From positions 1 through 62,687 of the forward strand of contig CANSTU010000011.1 of NCBI GenBank assembly GCA_947650005.1: DNA of 62,687 nt. The letters are read 5' to 3'. The translations under genes were made by a program, and so were the position numbers. Source of the stretch: an uncultured Lachnospiraceae bacterium (GTDB lineage Bacteria; Bacillota; Clostridia; Lachnospirales; Lachnospiraceae). This document shows, piece by piece, positions 18,225 through 26,670 of the stretch (positions are counted from its first letter, which is position 1; every line of letters starts with the position of its first letter). Under the pieces are notes generated by a model. That model ran no database searches. It was not told the DNA's origin and saw nothing but the letters and a program-made list of their open reading frames with translations.

Positions 18225-18926
18225 TTACCATTCGATCTCTTCCACCGGTACGATGTCCCGATTCAACTCCATGCTGCCCACCGTCCCACTCTTCACCCGA
18301 ATAATTCGGTCCGCCATGGCTGTGAGCGCCTGATTGTGGGTGATTACTACCACCGTCATCCCCGTATCCTGGCAGGTATCCTGCAGCAATTTCAGCACCG
18401 CCTTTCCCGTATTGTAATCCAACGCCCCTGTGGGCTCGTCGCATAAAAGCAGCTTGGGATTCTTGGCCAGTGCCCGGGCGATGGCCACCCGCTGTTGTTC
18501 GCCGCCCGACAACTGCGCTGGGAAATTTCCCATCCGTTCTCCAAGCCCCACCTTCTTGAGCGTCTGTGCCGCATCCAAGGGTGCCTTGGAAATCTGAGAG
18601 GCCAGCTCCACATTTTCCAAAGCGGTCAGATTCTGGATCAGGTTGTAGAACTGAAACACAAATCCGATGTCATACCTCCGGTACGCGGTTAGCTGCTTTT
18701 GATTATAGGAAGAGATCTCCTTCCCGTCCAGCATTACCCTTCCTCCGGATAGGGTGTCCATGCCCCCCAGGATATTCAAGATCGTGGTTTTTCCTGCGCC
18801 GGAAGCGCCCACGATCACGCAGAATTCTCCTTTCTCTATCTCGAAATTCACATCCCGCAGCGCCTCTATGTCTACCTCGCCCATATGGTAAGTTTTTTTT
18901 ACCTTATCAAATTCCACAAAGGCCAT
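18225..18926 (-). CDS. ABC transporter ATP-binding protein (MacB/LolD-type)
   Basis: A 233-residue ATPase that drives the adjacent FtsX-type permease. Walker A is GASGAGKTT, the Q-loop region is [21 protein letters not shown], the signature is [15 protein letters not shown] and Walker B is [12 protein letters not shown], followed by the H-loop VVITHNQAL. FYNLIPxLTxxENV-like wording is typical of MacB/LolD-class ATPases. The ATG at 18926 follows GCGGAAAAGG. A larger upstream open frame overlaps the nuclease gene and lacks family similarity. Confidence 0.95.
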   Translation of the reverse strand: MAFVEFDKVKKTYHMGEVDIEALRDVNFEIEKGEFCVIVGASGAGKTTILNILGGMDTLSGGRVMLDGKEISSYNQKQLTAYRRYDIGFVFQFYNLIQNLTALENVELASQISKAPLDAAQTLKKVGLGERMGNFPAQLSGGEQQRVAIARALAKNPKLLLCDEPTGALDYNTGKAVLKLLQDTCQDTGMTVVVITHNQALTAMADRIIRVKSGTVGSMELNRDIVPVEEIEW

Positions 18927-19033
18927 ATCCTTTTCCGCCTTTCCGGCAGGATTCCTGCCGCTGCCATCCCTGCTCTTGTAATCCTGTCCGCCCTGCGGCG
19001 GGTCTAAACCTTCCTGCCGACCGAATCTCTTTC

Positions 19034-19504
19034 TCAAAACGGCCGGCCGGCCTCTTCCGCCATACTTTCCATATAGCCCCGGTCCCACAGCAGAATCCTC
19101 AGTTTTCCGGCAGCCTCCGCAGCCGCGGAGGTGAAATACTGGTTCGTCATCACTGCCCCCACCATCCTGTCGTAATAATCGCGGCCCGCATAGGCCTCCT
19201 GTACCGCTTTGATACCGATGGGAGAGTGATAACATTTACACTGTATCGCATAGGTGATTCCATCCTTCTCCGCCAGGATATCCACGCCGTAATCGCCACT
19301 TTTCTTGGTTACTTCCACCTGATCAAATCCGCTGTTTTCCAAAAGATTTGCACAGTAATATTCAAATTCATACCCTTCCATCTCGTCCATTTCATGGCTT
19401 ACCCGCTTTCTCCTTCGGCTTCTGAACGCCAAGTATCCGGTCAGCGCCATGGCGAGAAGGCCTCCACCAAGCAGAGCCGCATGCACCAATGACAATCCTT
19501 CCAT
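19034..19504 (-). CDS. Membrane-anchored Mrr-like restriction endonuclease-fold protein
   Basis: A 156-residue protein: an N-terminal TM helix (LVHAALLGGGLLAMALTGYLAF), a basic stretch RSRRRKR, then a restriction-endonuclease fold. The PD-(D/E)xK core is recognisable as GDYGVDILAEKDG followed by IQCKCYHSPIG (catalytic D and QxK). Such TM-Mrr_cat proteins are widespread in Firmicutes, and their role (foreign DNA cleavage at the membrane, or DNA uptake/turnover) is unproven. The ATG at 19504 follows TGTAAGG. It lies 107 bp upstream of the ABC ATPase on the same strand, possibly one transcript. Confidence 0.85.
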   Translation of the reverse strand: MEGLSLVHAALLGGGLLAMALTGYLAFRSRRRKRVSHEMDEMEGYEFEYYCANLLENSGFDQVEVTKKSGDYGVDILAEKDGITYAIQCKCYHSPIGIKAVQEAYAGRDYYDRMVGAVMTNQYFTSAAAEAAGKLRILLWDRGYMESMAEEAGRPF

Positions 19505-19518
19505 CCTTACACCCCTGC

Positions 19519-19592
19519 ATATCGCAGGCATAGCCTGCGATACTGCCACCAACTAAAGAGTTTGAAACGTAGTTTCCATCTTGGGCTTACCG
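19519..19592. repeat. Dispersed two-hairpin repeat, degenerate copy
   Basis: Hairpin TATCGCAGGC-a-TAGCCTGCGATA followed by TTTGAAACGTAGTTTCCATCTTGGG, which parallels GGTTGAAACGATGTTTCAATCTTAC near 30611. Weaker than the other copies. Confidence 0.4.
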
Positions 19593-19762
19593 AATTATCT
19601 TATCACATGGCGGATGCTTTCTCAAGAAAAAAGGCTATTGACGAAAAACGTTTTCTCTTATAAGCTGAAAAGAGGCGTTATGAATGCCATAACAAAAGTG
19701 TTTCCATCGCTCTGTGCTGGAAAGACTTTTTAGAGAAACGCAAAGGAGTTTATGAGATTATT

Positions 19763-21139
19763 ATGGAAAAAAGAGAGAACTTTTCATCCCGGCTGGGTTT
19801 CATCCTGATTTCCGCCGGCTGCGCCGTAGGGCTTGGAAATGTATGGCGCTTTCCCTATATCACTGGCAAGTATGGCGGAGCTGCCTTCGTACTCGTCTAC
19901 CTTTTATTTTTAATCATCCTGGGCCTTCCCATCATGGTCATGGAATTTTCCGTGGGCCGCGCCAGCCAACGTTCAGCCGCCAAAAGCTTCCATGTTCTGG
20001 AGCCGGCCGGAAGCAAATGGCACTTTCTTTCCTTTATCGCCATCGCGGGAAATTATCTGCTCATGATGTTCTATACCACGGTGGGCGGATGGATGCTGGC
20101 TTATGTGTGGAAAACCATGTGCGGGGATTTCAAGGGTCTCACCCCGGATGAGGTGGGCGGAATCTTCAATGATCTTCTTTCCCAGCCCGGCCCCATGTCT
20201 TTCTGGATGGTGGTCACTGTGTTTTTGGGCTTCCTGGTCTGCAGCCTCGGCCTTCAAAAAGGCGTGGAGAGGATCACTAAAGTGATGATGGGCTCCCTGT
20301 TCCTCATCCTCCTTATCCTATGCATCCGCAGCATCACCCTGCCCGGCGCAGCGGACGGCCTCCTGTTTTACCTGGTTCCTGATTTTGGGAAATTTGCCGA
20401 ATACGGCTGGTTTGAAGTAGTTTTCGCCGCCATGGGACAGGCCTTCTTTACCCTGAGCCTGGGAATTGGAGCCATGGCCATTTTCGGAAGCTATATCACC
20501 AAAGAACATACCCTAACTGGGGAATCCATCCGGATCTGTGCTCTGGACACACTGGTGGCCCTAATGGCCGGACTGGTCATTTTCCCGGCCTGTTTTGCCT
20601 TCCAGGTGAACCCCGGCGAGGGGCCCGGACTGGTTTTCGTAACCCTGCCCAACATTTTCAACCAAATGGCCGGGGGACGGCTCTTCGGAACGCTATTCTT
20701 CCTGTTCATGAGCTTTGCCGCTCTGTCCACCATCATCGCCGTCTTTGAGAATATCATCAGTTTTTCCATAGATCTGTTCGGATGGAAGAGGAAAAAGGCA
20801 GTGGCAGTCAATCTCGTCCTTCTTATCCTCCTGTCTCTTCCCTGCGTACTGGGATTTAATCTCTGGGGAGCCATCGCCCCTCTCGGAGCCGGTTCCACCA
20901 TCCAGGATCTGGAGGACTTCATCGTATCCAATAACCTGTTGCCTCTGGGAAGCCTGGGATATCTGCTTTTCTGCACCAGCCGCTACGGATGGGGATGGGA
21001 TCGCTTTATTGAAGAAGCGGACGCTGGCTCCGGCACGAAATTCCCTAAGTGGGCCAGGTTTTATGTCAGCTTCCTGCTTCCCGCCATTGTGCTGTTCATC
21101 TTCATCATGGGATATATTCAGAAATTCGTGTCGAAATGA
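19763..21139 (+). CDS. Sodium-dependent transporter of the NSS/SNF family
   Basis: A 458-residue polytopic symporter with ~11-12 TM segments. TM1 carries the family motif SAGCAVGLGNVWRFPYI, whose unwound Gly-Asn region makes the Na+ and substrate sites; TM6-equivalent FFTLSLGIGAMAIFGSY and TM8 SFAALSTIIAVFENI also fit. Bacterial members import amino acids (tryptophan, leucine and related). The ATG at 19763 is used because the N-terminus then matches the family, though AAGGAG lies an unusually long 14 bases upstream with an out-of-frame ATG in between. A strong bidirectional terminator follows. Confidence 0.95.
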   Translation: MEKRENFSSRLGFILISAGCAVGLGNVWRFPYITGKYGGAAFVLVYLLFLIILGLPIMVMEFSVGRASQRSAAKSFHVLEPAGSKWHFLSFIAIAGNYLLMMFYTTVGGWMLAYVWKTMCGDFKGLTPDEVGGIFNDLLSQPGPMSFWMVVTVFLGFLVCSLGLQKGVERITKVMMGSLFLILLILCIRSITLPGAADGLLFYLVPDFGKFAEYGWFEVVFAAMGQAFFTLSLGIGAMAIFGSYITKEHTLTGESIRICALDTLVALMAGLVIFPACFAFQVNPGEGPGLVFVTLPNIFNQMAGGRLFGTLFFLFMSFAALSTIIAVFENIISFSIDLFGWKRKKAVAVNLVLLILLSLPCVLGFNLWGAIAPLGAGSTIQDLEDFIVSNNLLPLGSLGYLLFCTSRYGWGWDRFIEEADAGSGTKFPKWARFYVSFLLPAIVLFIFIMGYIQKFVSK

Positions 21140-21193
21140 CCTTTGCCTATCGGCATACGGCAAACGCGCCATTCATTGCATTTACCGTTTTAT

Positions 21194-21219
21194 CAGGCGG
21201 TTTCGGTCGAAACCGCCTG
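21194..21219. terminator. Bidirectional terminator between NSS transporter and spmB
   Basis: Perfect 11-bp stem CAGGCGGTTTC-GGTC-GAAACCGCCTG between two convergent genes; TATTTTATG follows on the plus strand and ATAAAACGG on the minus. Confidence 0.8.
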
Positions 21220-21261
21220 TATTTTATGTACATTTTTCATTCATATATCCGCTCTGTTCCT

Positions 21262-21795
21262 TCATCCCGCCATAATTTTGGCCAAAAGGATGCTGGCCGC
21301 CACCCCCGCTGTCGTGGCCAAAAGGGCGCCGGTGAGCGTGTATCTGGTTTTAGTCACCTTGGCCGCCATGTAATACACGCTCATCGTGTAAAAACAGGTT
21401 TCCGTACAGCACAATAGAATAGAGGTCATCGTCCCAATCAGGGAGTCCGTCCCATACTTTTTAAATATATCCAATACCAGGCCCGTGGCGGCCGAAGAGG
21501 AAAACAGCTTGACGATGATCACAGGAACCACCGGAGCCGGCAGCCCCAGTGGTTCCGTGAGGATCCCCAGCAGATTCCCCAAAAAGGTTAAGAAACCGGA
21601 GGAACGCAGAACCCCCACAGCCATCATCAGCCCGATCAATGTGGGCATGATATTAATAACCGTTCGAAAGCCATCCTCCGCTCCTTTCACAAAATCCTCA
21701 TACACATTCGTGTGGTGAATGATTCCATATCCTATGATATAGAAAATGAGCGCAGGAATGATGATATTGGATAGGTTCGCAAGGGCATTCGTCAT
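21262..21795 (-). CDS. spmB: Spore maturation protein B
   Basis: A 177-residue membrane protein of the nucleoside-recognition (Gate) family; Bacillus SpmB has 178 residues. Typical features are IIPALIFYIIGYGIIHHTNVYEDFVKGAEDGF, MPTLIGLMMAVGVLRSSG and SSAATGLVLDIFKKYG, and a C-terminal TM helix. SpmA and SpmB act together in spore core dehydration. The ATG at 21795 follows AAGGCGG; an ATG six codons upstream has a poorer site. Its partner spmA, normally immediately upstream, is ~12.9 kb away at 34725-35357 in the same orientation, with the exopolysaccharide block in between. Confidence 0.95.
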   Translation of the reverse strand: MTNALANLSNIIIPALIFYIIGYGIIHHTNVYEDFVKGAEDGFRTVINIMPTLIGLMMAVGVLRSSGFLTFLGNLLGILTEPLGLPAPVVPVIIVKLFSSSAATGLVLDIFKKYGTDSLIGTMTSILLCCTETCFYTMSVYYMAAKVTKTRYTLTGALLATTAGVAASILLAKIMAG

Positions 21796-21813
21796 ATCGG
21801 GCCGCCTTGACAT

Positions 21814-22007
21814 TCCAGATTAAGACATGTATATGTCCTTCCCATTCTGAATATGCAAAATCGGCTCTTTTCAGTTGCCAATCGTCAAAACGGGGAATCC
21901 TTCTTTCTCCCCGCAGGCGTCCGTTTGGGCCCATCCTCCAGAACCTCCATATACATATAATAGACTGAGAAAATACCGGCCAGAGGGGAGCTCTTGCGGC
22001 TTTCCTG
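21814..22007. other. Intergenic left edge of the spmA/spmB insertion
   Basis: About 190 bp without a credible gene, separating spmB from the last exopolysaccharide gene. I see no terminator with a T-run and no direct repeat that pairs with the other edge. Confidence 0.4.
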
Positions 22008-22844
22008 TTATTCCAATACCAGGCTTCTGCCGTCACTGACAAACACCGCATCTCGCCCTCTGGTGCAAATGATCTGCGAATCTGCCGACAGCAGCGCCTT
22101 TTCTATCTGCCCTCCGGGCGCTTCTGCCGTCACGACAGCATATTCTGGGCAAATGGCCTCGATCAGACGCGCTCCTATCTTGAGATTACGCCCATGGTAA
22201 CTTACCTTATATAATTCCACTTGGGGCAAATGATAGGTCAGCAGCTCTTTTATACGTTTCTTCTGGGCATCCCCAGCAAAAAACATCTTCACATCGCCGT
22301 GTTGGGCCAGCACCGCAAGAGAATAATCGTTATCCTGCTCATAATAGGCTTCCTGCGGCGGCCAAATCCTAAGAGACAGCTCTCCATAGTTTAGTTCCCG
22401 GCTCCGCGCCGGCGTCATGATATCGATTCCCAGCGCCTTGGCCTGACCCAAAAGCGCATCATAATCGTCGTTCTGCTGACTATAATAGGGCGCTACGATC
22501 AGTTGTATCGGCATCTGTTCCAGCAGGGCCGGTGCGCCGCCGATATGGTCTTTATCCGGATGGGTAAGGATAAGGCAGTCAATCCGGTTCACACCCGCCT
22601 CCTTTAAAAGGGCAAGAATATGATCCCCATCCTGTTCCTCTCCCGTATCGATCACGGCACAGTAGCCCAGGCTCAACAGGACTGCACAGTCTGCGTCGTC
22701 CTTTGTCCCCGCGAACAAGACGCGGACCTGGTGCTCCGCTTCTTTTCCTTCAAACAGCATCAACAGCCCTGTCAGCGCCGTACACAGTACGCAGATACCT
22801 GTCACACGGATTACCATGCCCATATATCTCTTGACCCTATCCAT
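22008..22844 (-). CDS. Membrane-anchored metallo-beta-lactamase-fold hydrolase (ComEC/Rec2 C-terminal-like)
   Basis: A 278-residue protein with an N-terminal TM helix (MVIRVTGICVLCTALTGLLMLF) and an extracytoplasmic MBL domain. The metal motif is LTHPDKDHIGG (HxxxDH form), followed by MFFAGDAQ and VSYHGRN, as in the detached C-terminal domain of ComEC and related secreted hydrolases. The ATG at 22844 overlaps the end of the GH5 gene by 8 bp and follows GGGAGGG, so it is the last gene of the exopolysaccharide operon. Which bond it hydrolyses (polymer-linked ester, nucleotide or other) is unknown. Confidence 0.85.
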   Translation of the reverse strand: MDRVKRYMGMVIRVTGICVLCTALTGLLMLFEGKEAEHQVRVLFAGTKDDADCAVLLSLGYCAVIDTGEEQDGDHILALLKEAGVNRIDCLILTHPDKDHIGGAPALLEQMPIQLIVAPYYSQQNDDYDALLGQAKALGIDIMTPARSRELNYGELSLRIWPPQEAYYEQDNDYSLAVLAQHGDVKMFFAGDAQKKRIKELLTYHLPQVELYKVSYHGRNLKIGARLIEAICPEYAVVTAEAPGGQIEKALLSADSQIICTRGRDAVFVSDGRSLVLE

Positions 22845-23889
22845 CCGCTAATCCCTCCCGCCCATGTCCTTTGAAATTTCCAAACATCAGCCTGCCGGAC
22901 ACCGTTAAATCTTCTTCCGTCCAGCCGCTTAATTTCCCGCAGTCCGTCCGAAGAGCGCTGTGCCACTCATCCTTGTTGCTTAGCGCCCACCCGGCCCAGC
23001 TGACATTGTGTCCTTCCATATAATCGATAAAGGGCTGTGCACGTTCCGGGTTTACAATATCTGATGAGTCCTCCGCTTCCTCTTCCAGATAGGCTTGTTC
23101 CCCCCAAGACACGCCCCACTCGCTGACAAAAATCGGAATTCCTTGATCCAATAGCGCAGGAAGCTGTCCCGCATCGCCGGTGCCCGGTACAGATATATCG
23201 ATATAGCGATGTAGGGAATATAAAATATTATCAAATTCCAACGGCTGCTCCAACGGCCCTGTGAAGTTGGTACAATAGTCCGGCGTTCCGATAATGATCA
23301 CCGCGTTCGGCGAATTAGCACGAATAACCGGAATAATCTGTCCGGCATATTCCACAATATCGTCCCACGTGGTCTCTCCATTGGGTTCGTTACAGATCTC
23401 ATACAGCACGCCCGGCTCATCAGCATAATGGGCGCTCACTTCCCGAAAAAAGGATTCCGCCTCCTTCGCATACTGATTCGGATTCCCGTCTTCCAGAATA
23501 TGCCAATCCACAATGACGTACAAATCTTGGGACAACGCGCTCTCCATACCCATATAGAGATAATCCAAGCTGCGTTTGGGATCCTCCAGATAAGCCCCTT
23601 TCGGTTCCGTATACACCGCAATGCGGAAAAGATTCGCGCCATATTCGCGCAGTGTCTTCATTGCCCCGCCATTCAGATATTGCGGATACCATGCGATGCC
23701 ATGGCTGCTCATGCCGCGCAGCATCGTAGCCTGTCCCCGCTCATCCACAAGGCCGGTGCCTTCGACATGAAGCTGTCCGTGAAGCGAAACCCCATTGCCG
23801 GCCTCCAAAGGAAGCGTACATCCCAGCAGCTCCAATAAACTGCAAAGCAACAGCGTCGCCCACAGCGCATGATATCGAAGCCGGTTCAT
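22837..23889 (-). CDS. Glycoside hydrolase family 5 endoglucanase lipoprotein (CcsZ-like)
   Basis: A 350-residue lipoprotein: signal sequence LWATLLLCSLLELLGC with lipobox LLGC at residue ~24. The GH5 TIM barrel shows LRGMSSHG near the start, IVDWHIL, the acid/base Glu in YEICNEPNG and the nucleophile Glu in IFVSEWGVS. It should cleave beta-1,4-glucan at the cell surface. Cellulose synthase operons usually include a dedicated cellulase (BcsZ in Gram-negatives, CcsZ in Clostridioides difficile) needed for polymer assembly, which fits its position here. It starts inside the stop of the DHHW gene (4-bp overlap). Confidence 0.93.
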   Translation of the reverse strand: MNRLRYHALWATLLLCSLLELLGCTLPLEAGNGVSLHGQLHVEGTGLVDERGQATMLRGMSSHGIAWYPQYLNGGAMKTLREYGANLFRIAVYTEPKGAYLEDPKRSLDYLYMGMESALSQDLYVIVDWHILEDGNPNQYAKEAESFFREVSAHYADEPGVLYEICNEPNGETTWDDIVEYAGQIIPVIRANSPNAVIIIGTPDYCTNFTGPLEQPLEFDNILYSLHRYIDISVPGTGDAGQLPALLDQGIPIFVSEWGVSWGEQAYLEEEAEDSSDIVNPERAQPFIDYMEGHNVSWAGWALSNKDEWHSALRTDCGKLSGWTEEDLTVSGRLMFGNFKGHGREGLADG

Positions 23890-25193
23890 GGAAGTTCCTC
23901 ACTTTCGCAAAAAGGGAAGAATTCATAACTCAGATTTTCAGGATATAGCATAATGATAACATAATCGTAATCCTTCCGCGCCAAAAGCGATTCCATTGTC
24001 TGGCTGTCATACTGGTTCGTCCACGCCGCCTCCACCTGCGAAACACACTGCGCGAAAAAGGAAATTACAGGGGAAGCATACGAATCTCTCAGGAAAAGGA
24101 CCGACATGCCATCCCCTGTCCTGTTATTATTCCGAATAAAATCATATGGCATAATTTCCTCTAGATAGGTTTTTTCCGCAACGCCGTGGTAAATCTCCTC
24201 CCCTTCTAGCTCCTCCTGCGGCAGCTTCAATAAAGTCGCAGTAAACAGGCCGTCCGATCCCCTCAGATTCTCTAACCCCGCCTGCTGATTCACTGCATCG
24301 GCATTCTCCAGTAATTCCAAACGGCTGAGCGCCCCCACATCCTCTACCCTCTTAAGATCGCCGCGAATCCAATTATAGTTCCCCTCGTCCTTGGGAATCA
24401 GGATCGTATAATCCTCCATTCCCTCCGCATAGTCCACCCCCGTGTTTCTTCCCTGCGAACCTAACATGATCCTTTCGTAAGTCCGAATCGTATAATTATC
24501 CAAATCACGATAGAAATTTTCCGGATCGAAATCTGTCCCAAAGGTTCCATTGAGCCATTCTATCATATCGCAGAAACCCGCAAAGGCTGCCCGCGGCGTC
24601 CAGTGATGGTCCGTCTTAAAAAAAGCCTCCCCATAAGACAAACCATGTGCCTTGAACGATTGCCGCAAATCCAGGCACGGGACGCCATAGTAACGTAACC
24701 AGCGCAGCATCTCGTCTCCCTGTCCGGTAAAATCATTATAAGGAATTCCCTCATATCGCATTTCCTCCCCCGCCACCTTCATAGGGGGCATAATAAAACA
24801 GACCTGTGTGCCACGTGCCACCAGTAAATCGTGCAAACGGCGTACCCTTACCGCCAGTTCTTTGCTCTCATCGTGAAAACCCACCCAAAAGTTTCCGCTG
24901 TGAAGATATCCAGCCTTGTCCTTCACGCTTTCAAAACTGTTGATCTCATGTTTTCCCTGGGCAAGCTGGATCCTTCCATAGCATTCTATAAACGGATATC
25001 GCCATAACATCCTTTCCACGACAGCATTGTCCACAGCGGCAATGATATCGCCAATGCTCCCCGGCCGCGCCTCCGCCATCGCTTCCATCACTGCCCCTCC
25101 TGAATGAAAGAAATTTCCCATTGAATATCCCAATAGGAAAACAACCGCAAGAACTGTAAAAGCTGTTTTTCCAAATCGCTCCGCCAGATCCAT
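23886..25193 (-). CDS. DHHW-family AlgX/AlgJ-like exopolysaccharide acetylation protein
   Basis: A 435-residue protein with an N-terminal TM anchor (AFTVLAVVFLLGYSMGNFF) and an extracytoplasmic SGNH-like domain. The family motif KTDHHWTPRAAF and the serine-bearing VLFLRDSYASPVI block are evident. AlgJ/AlgX proteins accept acetyl groups delivered by a membrane MBOAT and place them on polymer; the MBOAT gene lies 19 bp upstream. It matches the WssI/CcsI role in acetylated-cellulose clusters. The ATG at 25193 follows AAGGAGGCGG; an upstream extension of the frame overlaps the MBOAT gene. Confidence 0.88.
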   Translation of the reverse strand: MDLAERFGKTAFTVLAVVFLLGYSMGNFFHSGGAVMEAMAEARPGSIGDIIAAVDNAVVERMLWRYPFIECYGRIQLAQGKHEINSFESVKDKAGYLHSGNFWVGFHDESKELAVRVRRLHDLLVARGTQVCFIMPPMKVAGEEMRYEGIPYNDFTGQGDEMLRWLRYYGVPCLDLRQSFKAHGLSYGEAFFKTDHHWTPRAAFAGFCDMIEWLNGTFGTDFDPENFYRDLDNYTIRTYERIMLGSQGRNTGVDYAEGMEDYTILIPKDEGNYNWIRGDLKRVEDVGALSRLELLENADAVNQQAGLENLRGSDGLFTATLLKLPQEELEGEEIYHGVAEKTYLEEIMPYDFIRNNNRTGDGMSVLFLRDSYASPVISFFAQCVSQVEAAWTNQYDSQTMESLLARKDYDYVIIMLYPENLSYEFFPFCESEELP

Positions 25194-25212
25194 GATGTCC
25201 GCCTCCTTATCT

Positions 25213-26649
25213 TTAGAAATGAAAATAAATAAAGGGATTGTATCCGCTTCGCGCCAGATAGCAGACACATACGAACAAAAGCCCGCACATTGCCGCAGGA
25301 TAGAGCCCTCCCGCCACAACAGCCGCCAGACACGGATGTGCCATTTTCAGCCGGTTCTTGATCCATTGGGCTACAGGCAGACAGCCCAGAATTCCCGCAA
25401 TCCAGATAAGCGCATACTCCCGCAGGAACATCCAGGCGGTCTCGCAGAAGAGACCGTTTCGATTAAGCAGAAACATATTGCCCAAATACTCCAAAAACTG
25501 GTAATAGCTTTCGCACCGAAACAAAACCCAGCCAAAGTTCACTACAAGCAGCGTATATATGTGTTTGATGCAAGACGGTCCCTTCCACTTTTCAAGCAGA
25601 AATATGCGTTCCAGCAGAATACATACAAAATGAAACAGCCCCCACATTACGAAAGTCCACGAGGCCCCATGCCAAATCCCGGTCAAAAGCCATACGATCA
25701 ACAGATTCCGTACCATCTTATCCCTATTGTCCACCTTAGAGCCTCCCAAGGGAAAATAGACGTATTCACGAAACCAGGCTGACAGGGAAATATGCCATCT
25801 CCGCCAAAACTCGCTCACGGAACAGGAAATATAAGGATAGATAAAATTTTCCTCATAAGTAAAACCAAAAATCTTTCCAAGCCCGATCGCCATATCTGAG
25901 TAACCGGAAAAATCAAAGAATATCTGCAACGTATAGGCAAAGGATCCTATCCAGGCCAATGCCGCCGAAACGGTAAGCGCTTCATGCCCTGCTTCGGTCA
26001 ATCCATACACATTGTCAGCTACCACCGCAAAAGTATTGGCCAAGAGCAGCTTCTTGGCAAGGCCCAGTATAAAACGGTTGAGCCCTTCCGAAAACATCCT
26101 CCAAGTATGCCGACGCTGTGTCATCTGCTTTTCAACCGTGCTGTACCGGACAATCGGCCCTGCCACAAGCTGTGGAAACATGCAAATATAAAGAGCCACA
26201 TAAAGAGGGTTTCTCTGGGCCGCCGCTTTCCCGCGGTATACGTCGATTACATAGCTCATCGCCTGAAAGGTATAAAAGGAAATCCCGATCGGAAGTGCAA
26301 TTTCCGTTTGCGCTATCGTAAAAAAGCCAAACAGGCCCCCTATGCCTGAAACAATAAAATTGGAATATTTAAAGACGAACAAAATGCCCAGGTCCATCGT
26401 ACAGGCAAGAAAAAGCAGTCCCTTGCCCGTCATAGGCCTGCTGCTGATGCCGATGGCAAGAAGCCAGTTAATAACGCATACCGCCAGAAGCCAAATAACG
26501 TTTTGGGGCTCTCCCCAGGCATAGAAGAACAGGCTGGCTATAAACAACAGTATGTTCCTCATATGAATGCTGGGCGCACAGGCCGTATAATAGAGAATCA
26601 GCACAACCGGGAAAAAATAAAATAGAAATTCCACACTGGAAAAAACCAC
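25213..26649 (-). CDS. MBOAT-family O-acyltransferase (AlgI/WssH-like)
   Basis: A 478-residue polytopic enzyme that moves acetyl groups across the membrane for exopolysaccharide O-acetylation. The start MVFSSVEFLFYFFPVVLILYY is diagnostic of AlgI/DltB-type MBOATs, as are RNILLFIASLFFYAWGEP, LPIGISFYTFQAMSYVID, FDFSGYSDMAIGLGKIFGF and the catalytic His in GIWHGASWTFVMWGL. It lies 21 bp after the glycosyltransferase gene and 19 bp before the DHHW partner, so the trio should be co-translated from one mRNA. Confidence 0.95.
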   Translation of the reverse strand: MVFSSVEFLFYFFPVVLILYYTACAPSIHMRNILLFIASLFFYAWGEPQNVIWLLAVCVINWLLAIGISSRPMTGKGLLFLACTMDLGILFVFKYSNFIVSGIGGLFGFFTIAQTEIALPIGISFYTFQAMSYVIDVYRGKAAAQRNPLYVALYICMFPQLVAGPIVRYSTVEKQMTQRRHTWRMFSEGLNRFILGLAKKLLLANTFAVVADNVYGLTEAGHEALTVSAALAWIGSFAYTLQIFFDFSGYSDMAIGLGKIFGFTYEENFIYPYISCSVSEFWRRWHISLSAWFREYVYFPLGGSKVDNRDKMVRNLLIVWLLTGIWHGASWTFVMWGLFHFVCILLERIFLLEKWKGPSCIKHIYTLLVVNFGWVLFRCESYYQFLEYLGNMFLLNRNGLFCETAWMFLREYALIWIAGILGCLPVAQWIKNRLKMAHPCLAAVVAGGLYPAAMCGLLFVCVCYLARSGYNPFIYFHF

Positions 26650-26670
26650 GGCAGAAACCTCCCCCTTATA

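Noticed and set aside
21698-22051. 117-codon minus-strand open frame between the MBL gene and spmB
   Set aside because: Overlaps both neighbours in another frame, composition is unlike a protein (many W, H, R), and no start signal is visible.
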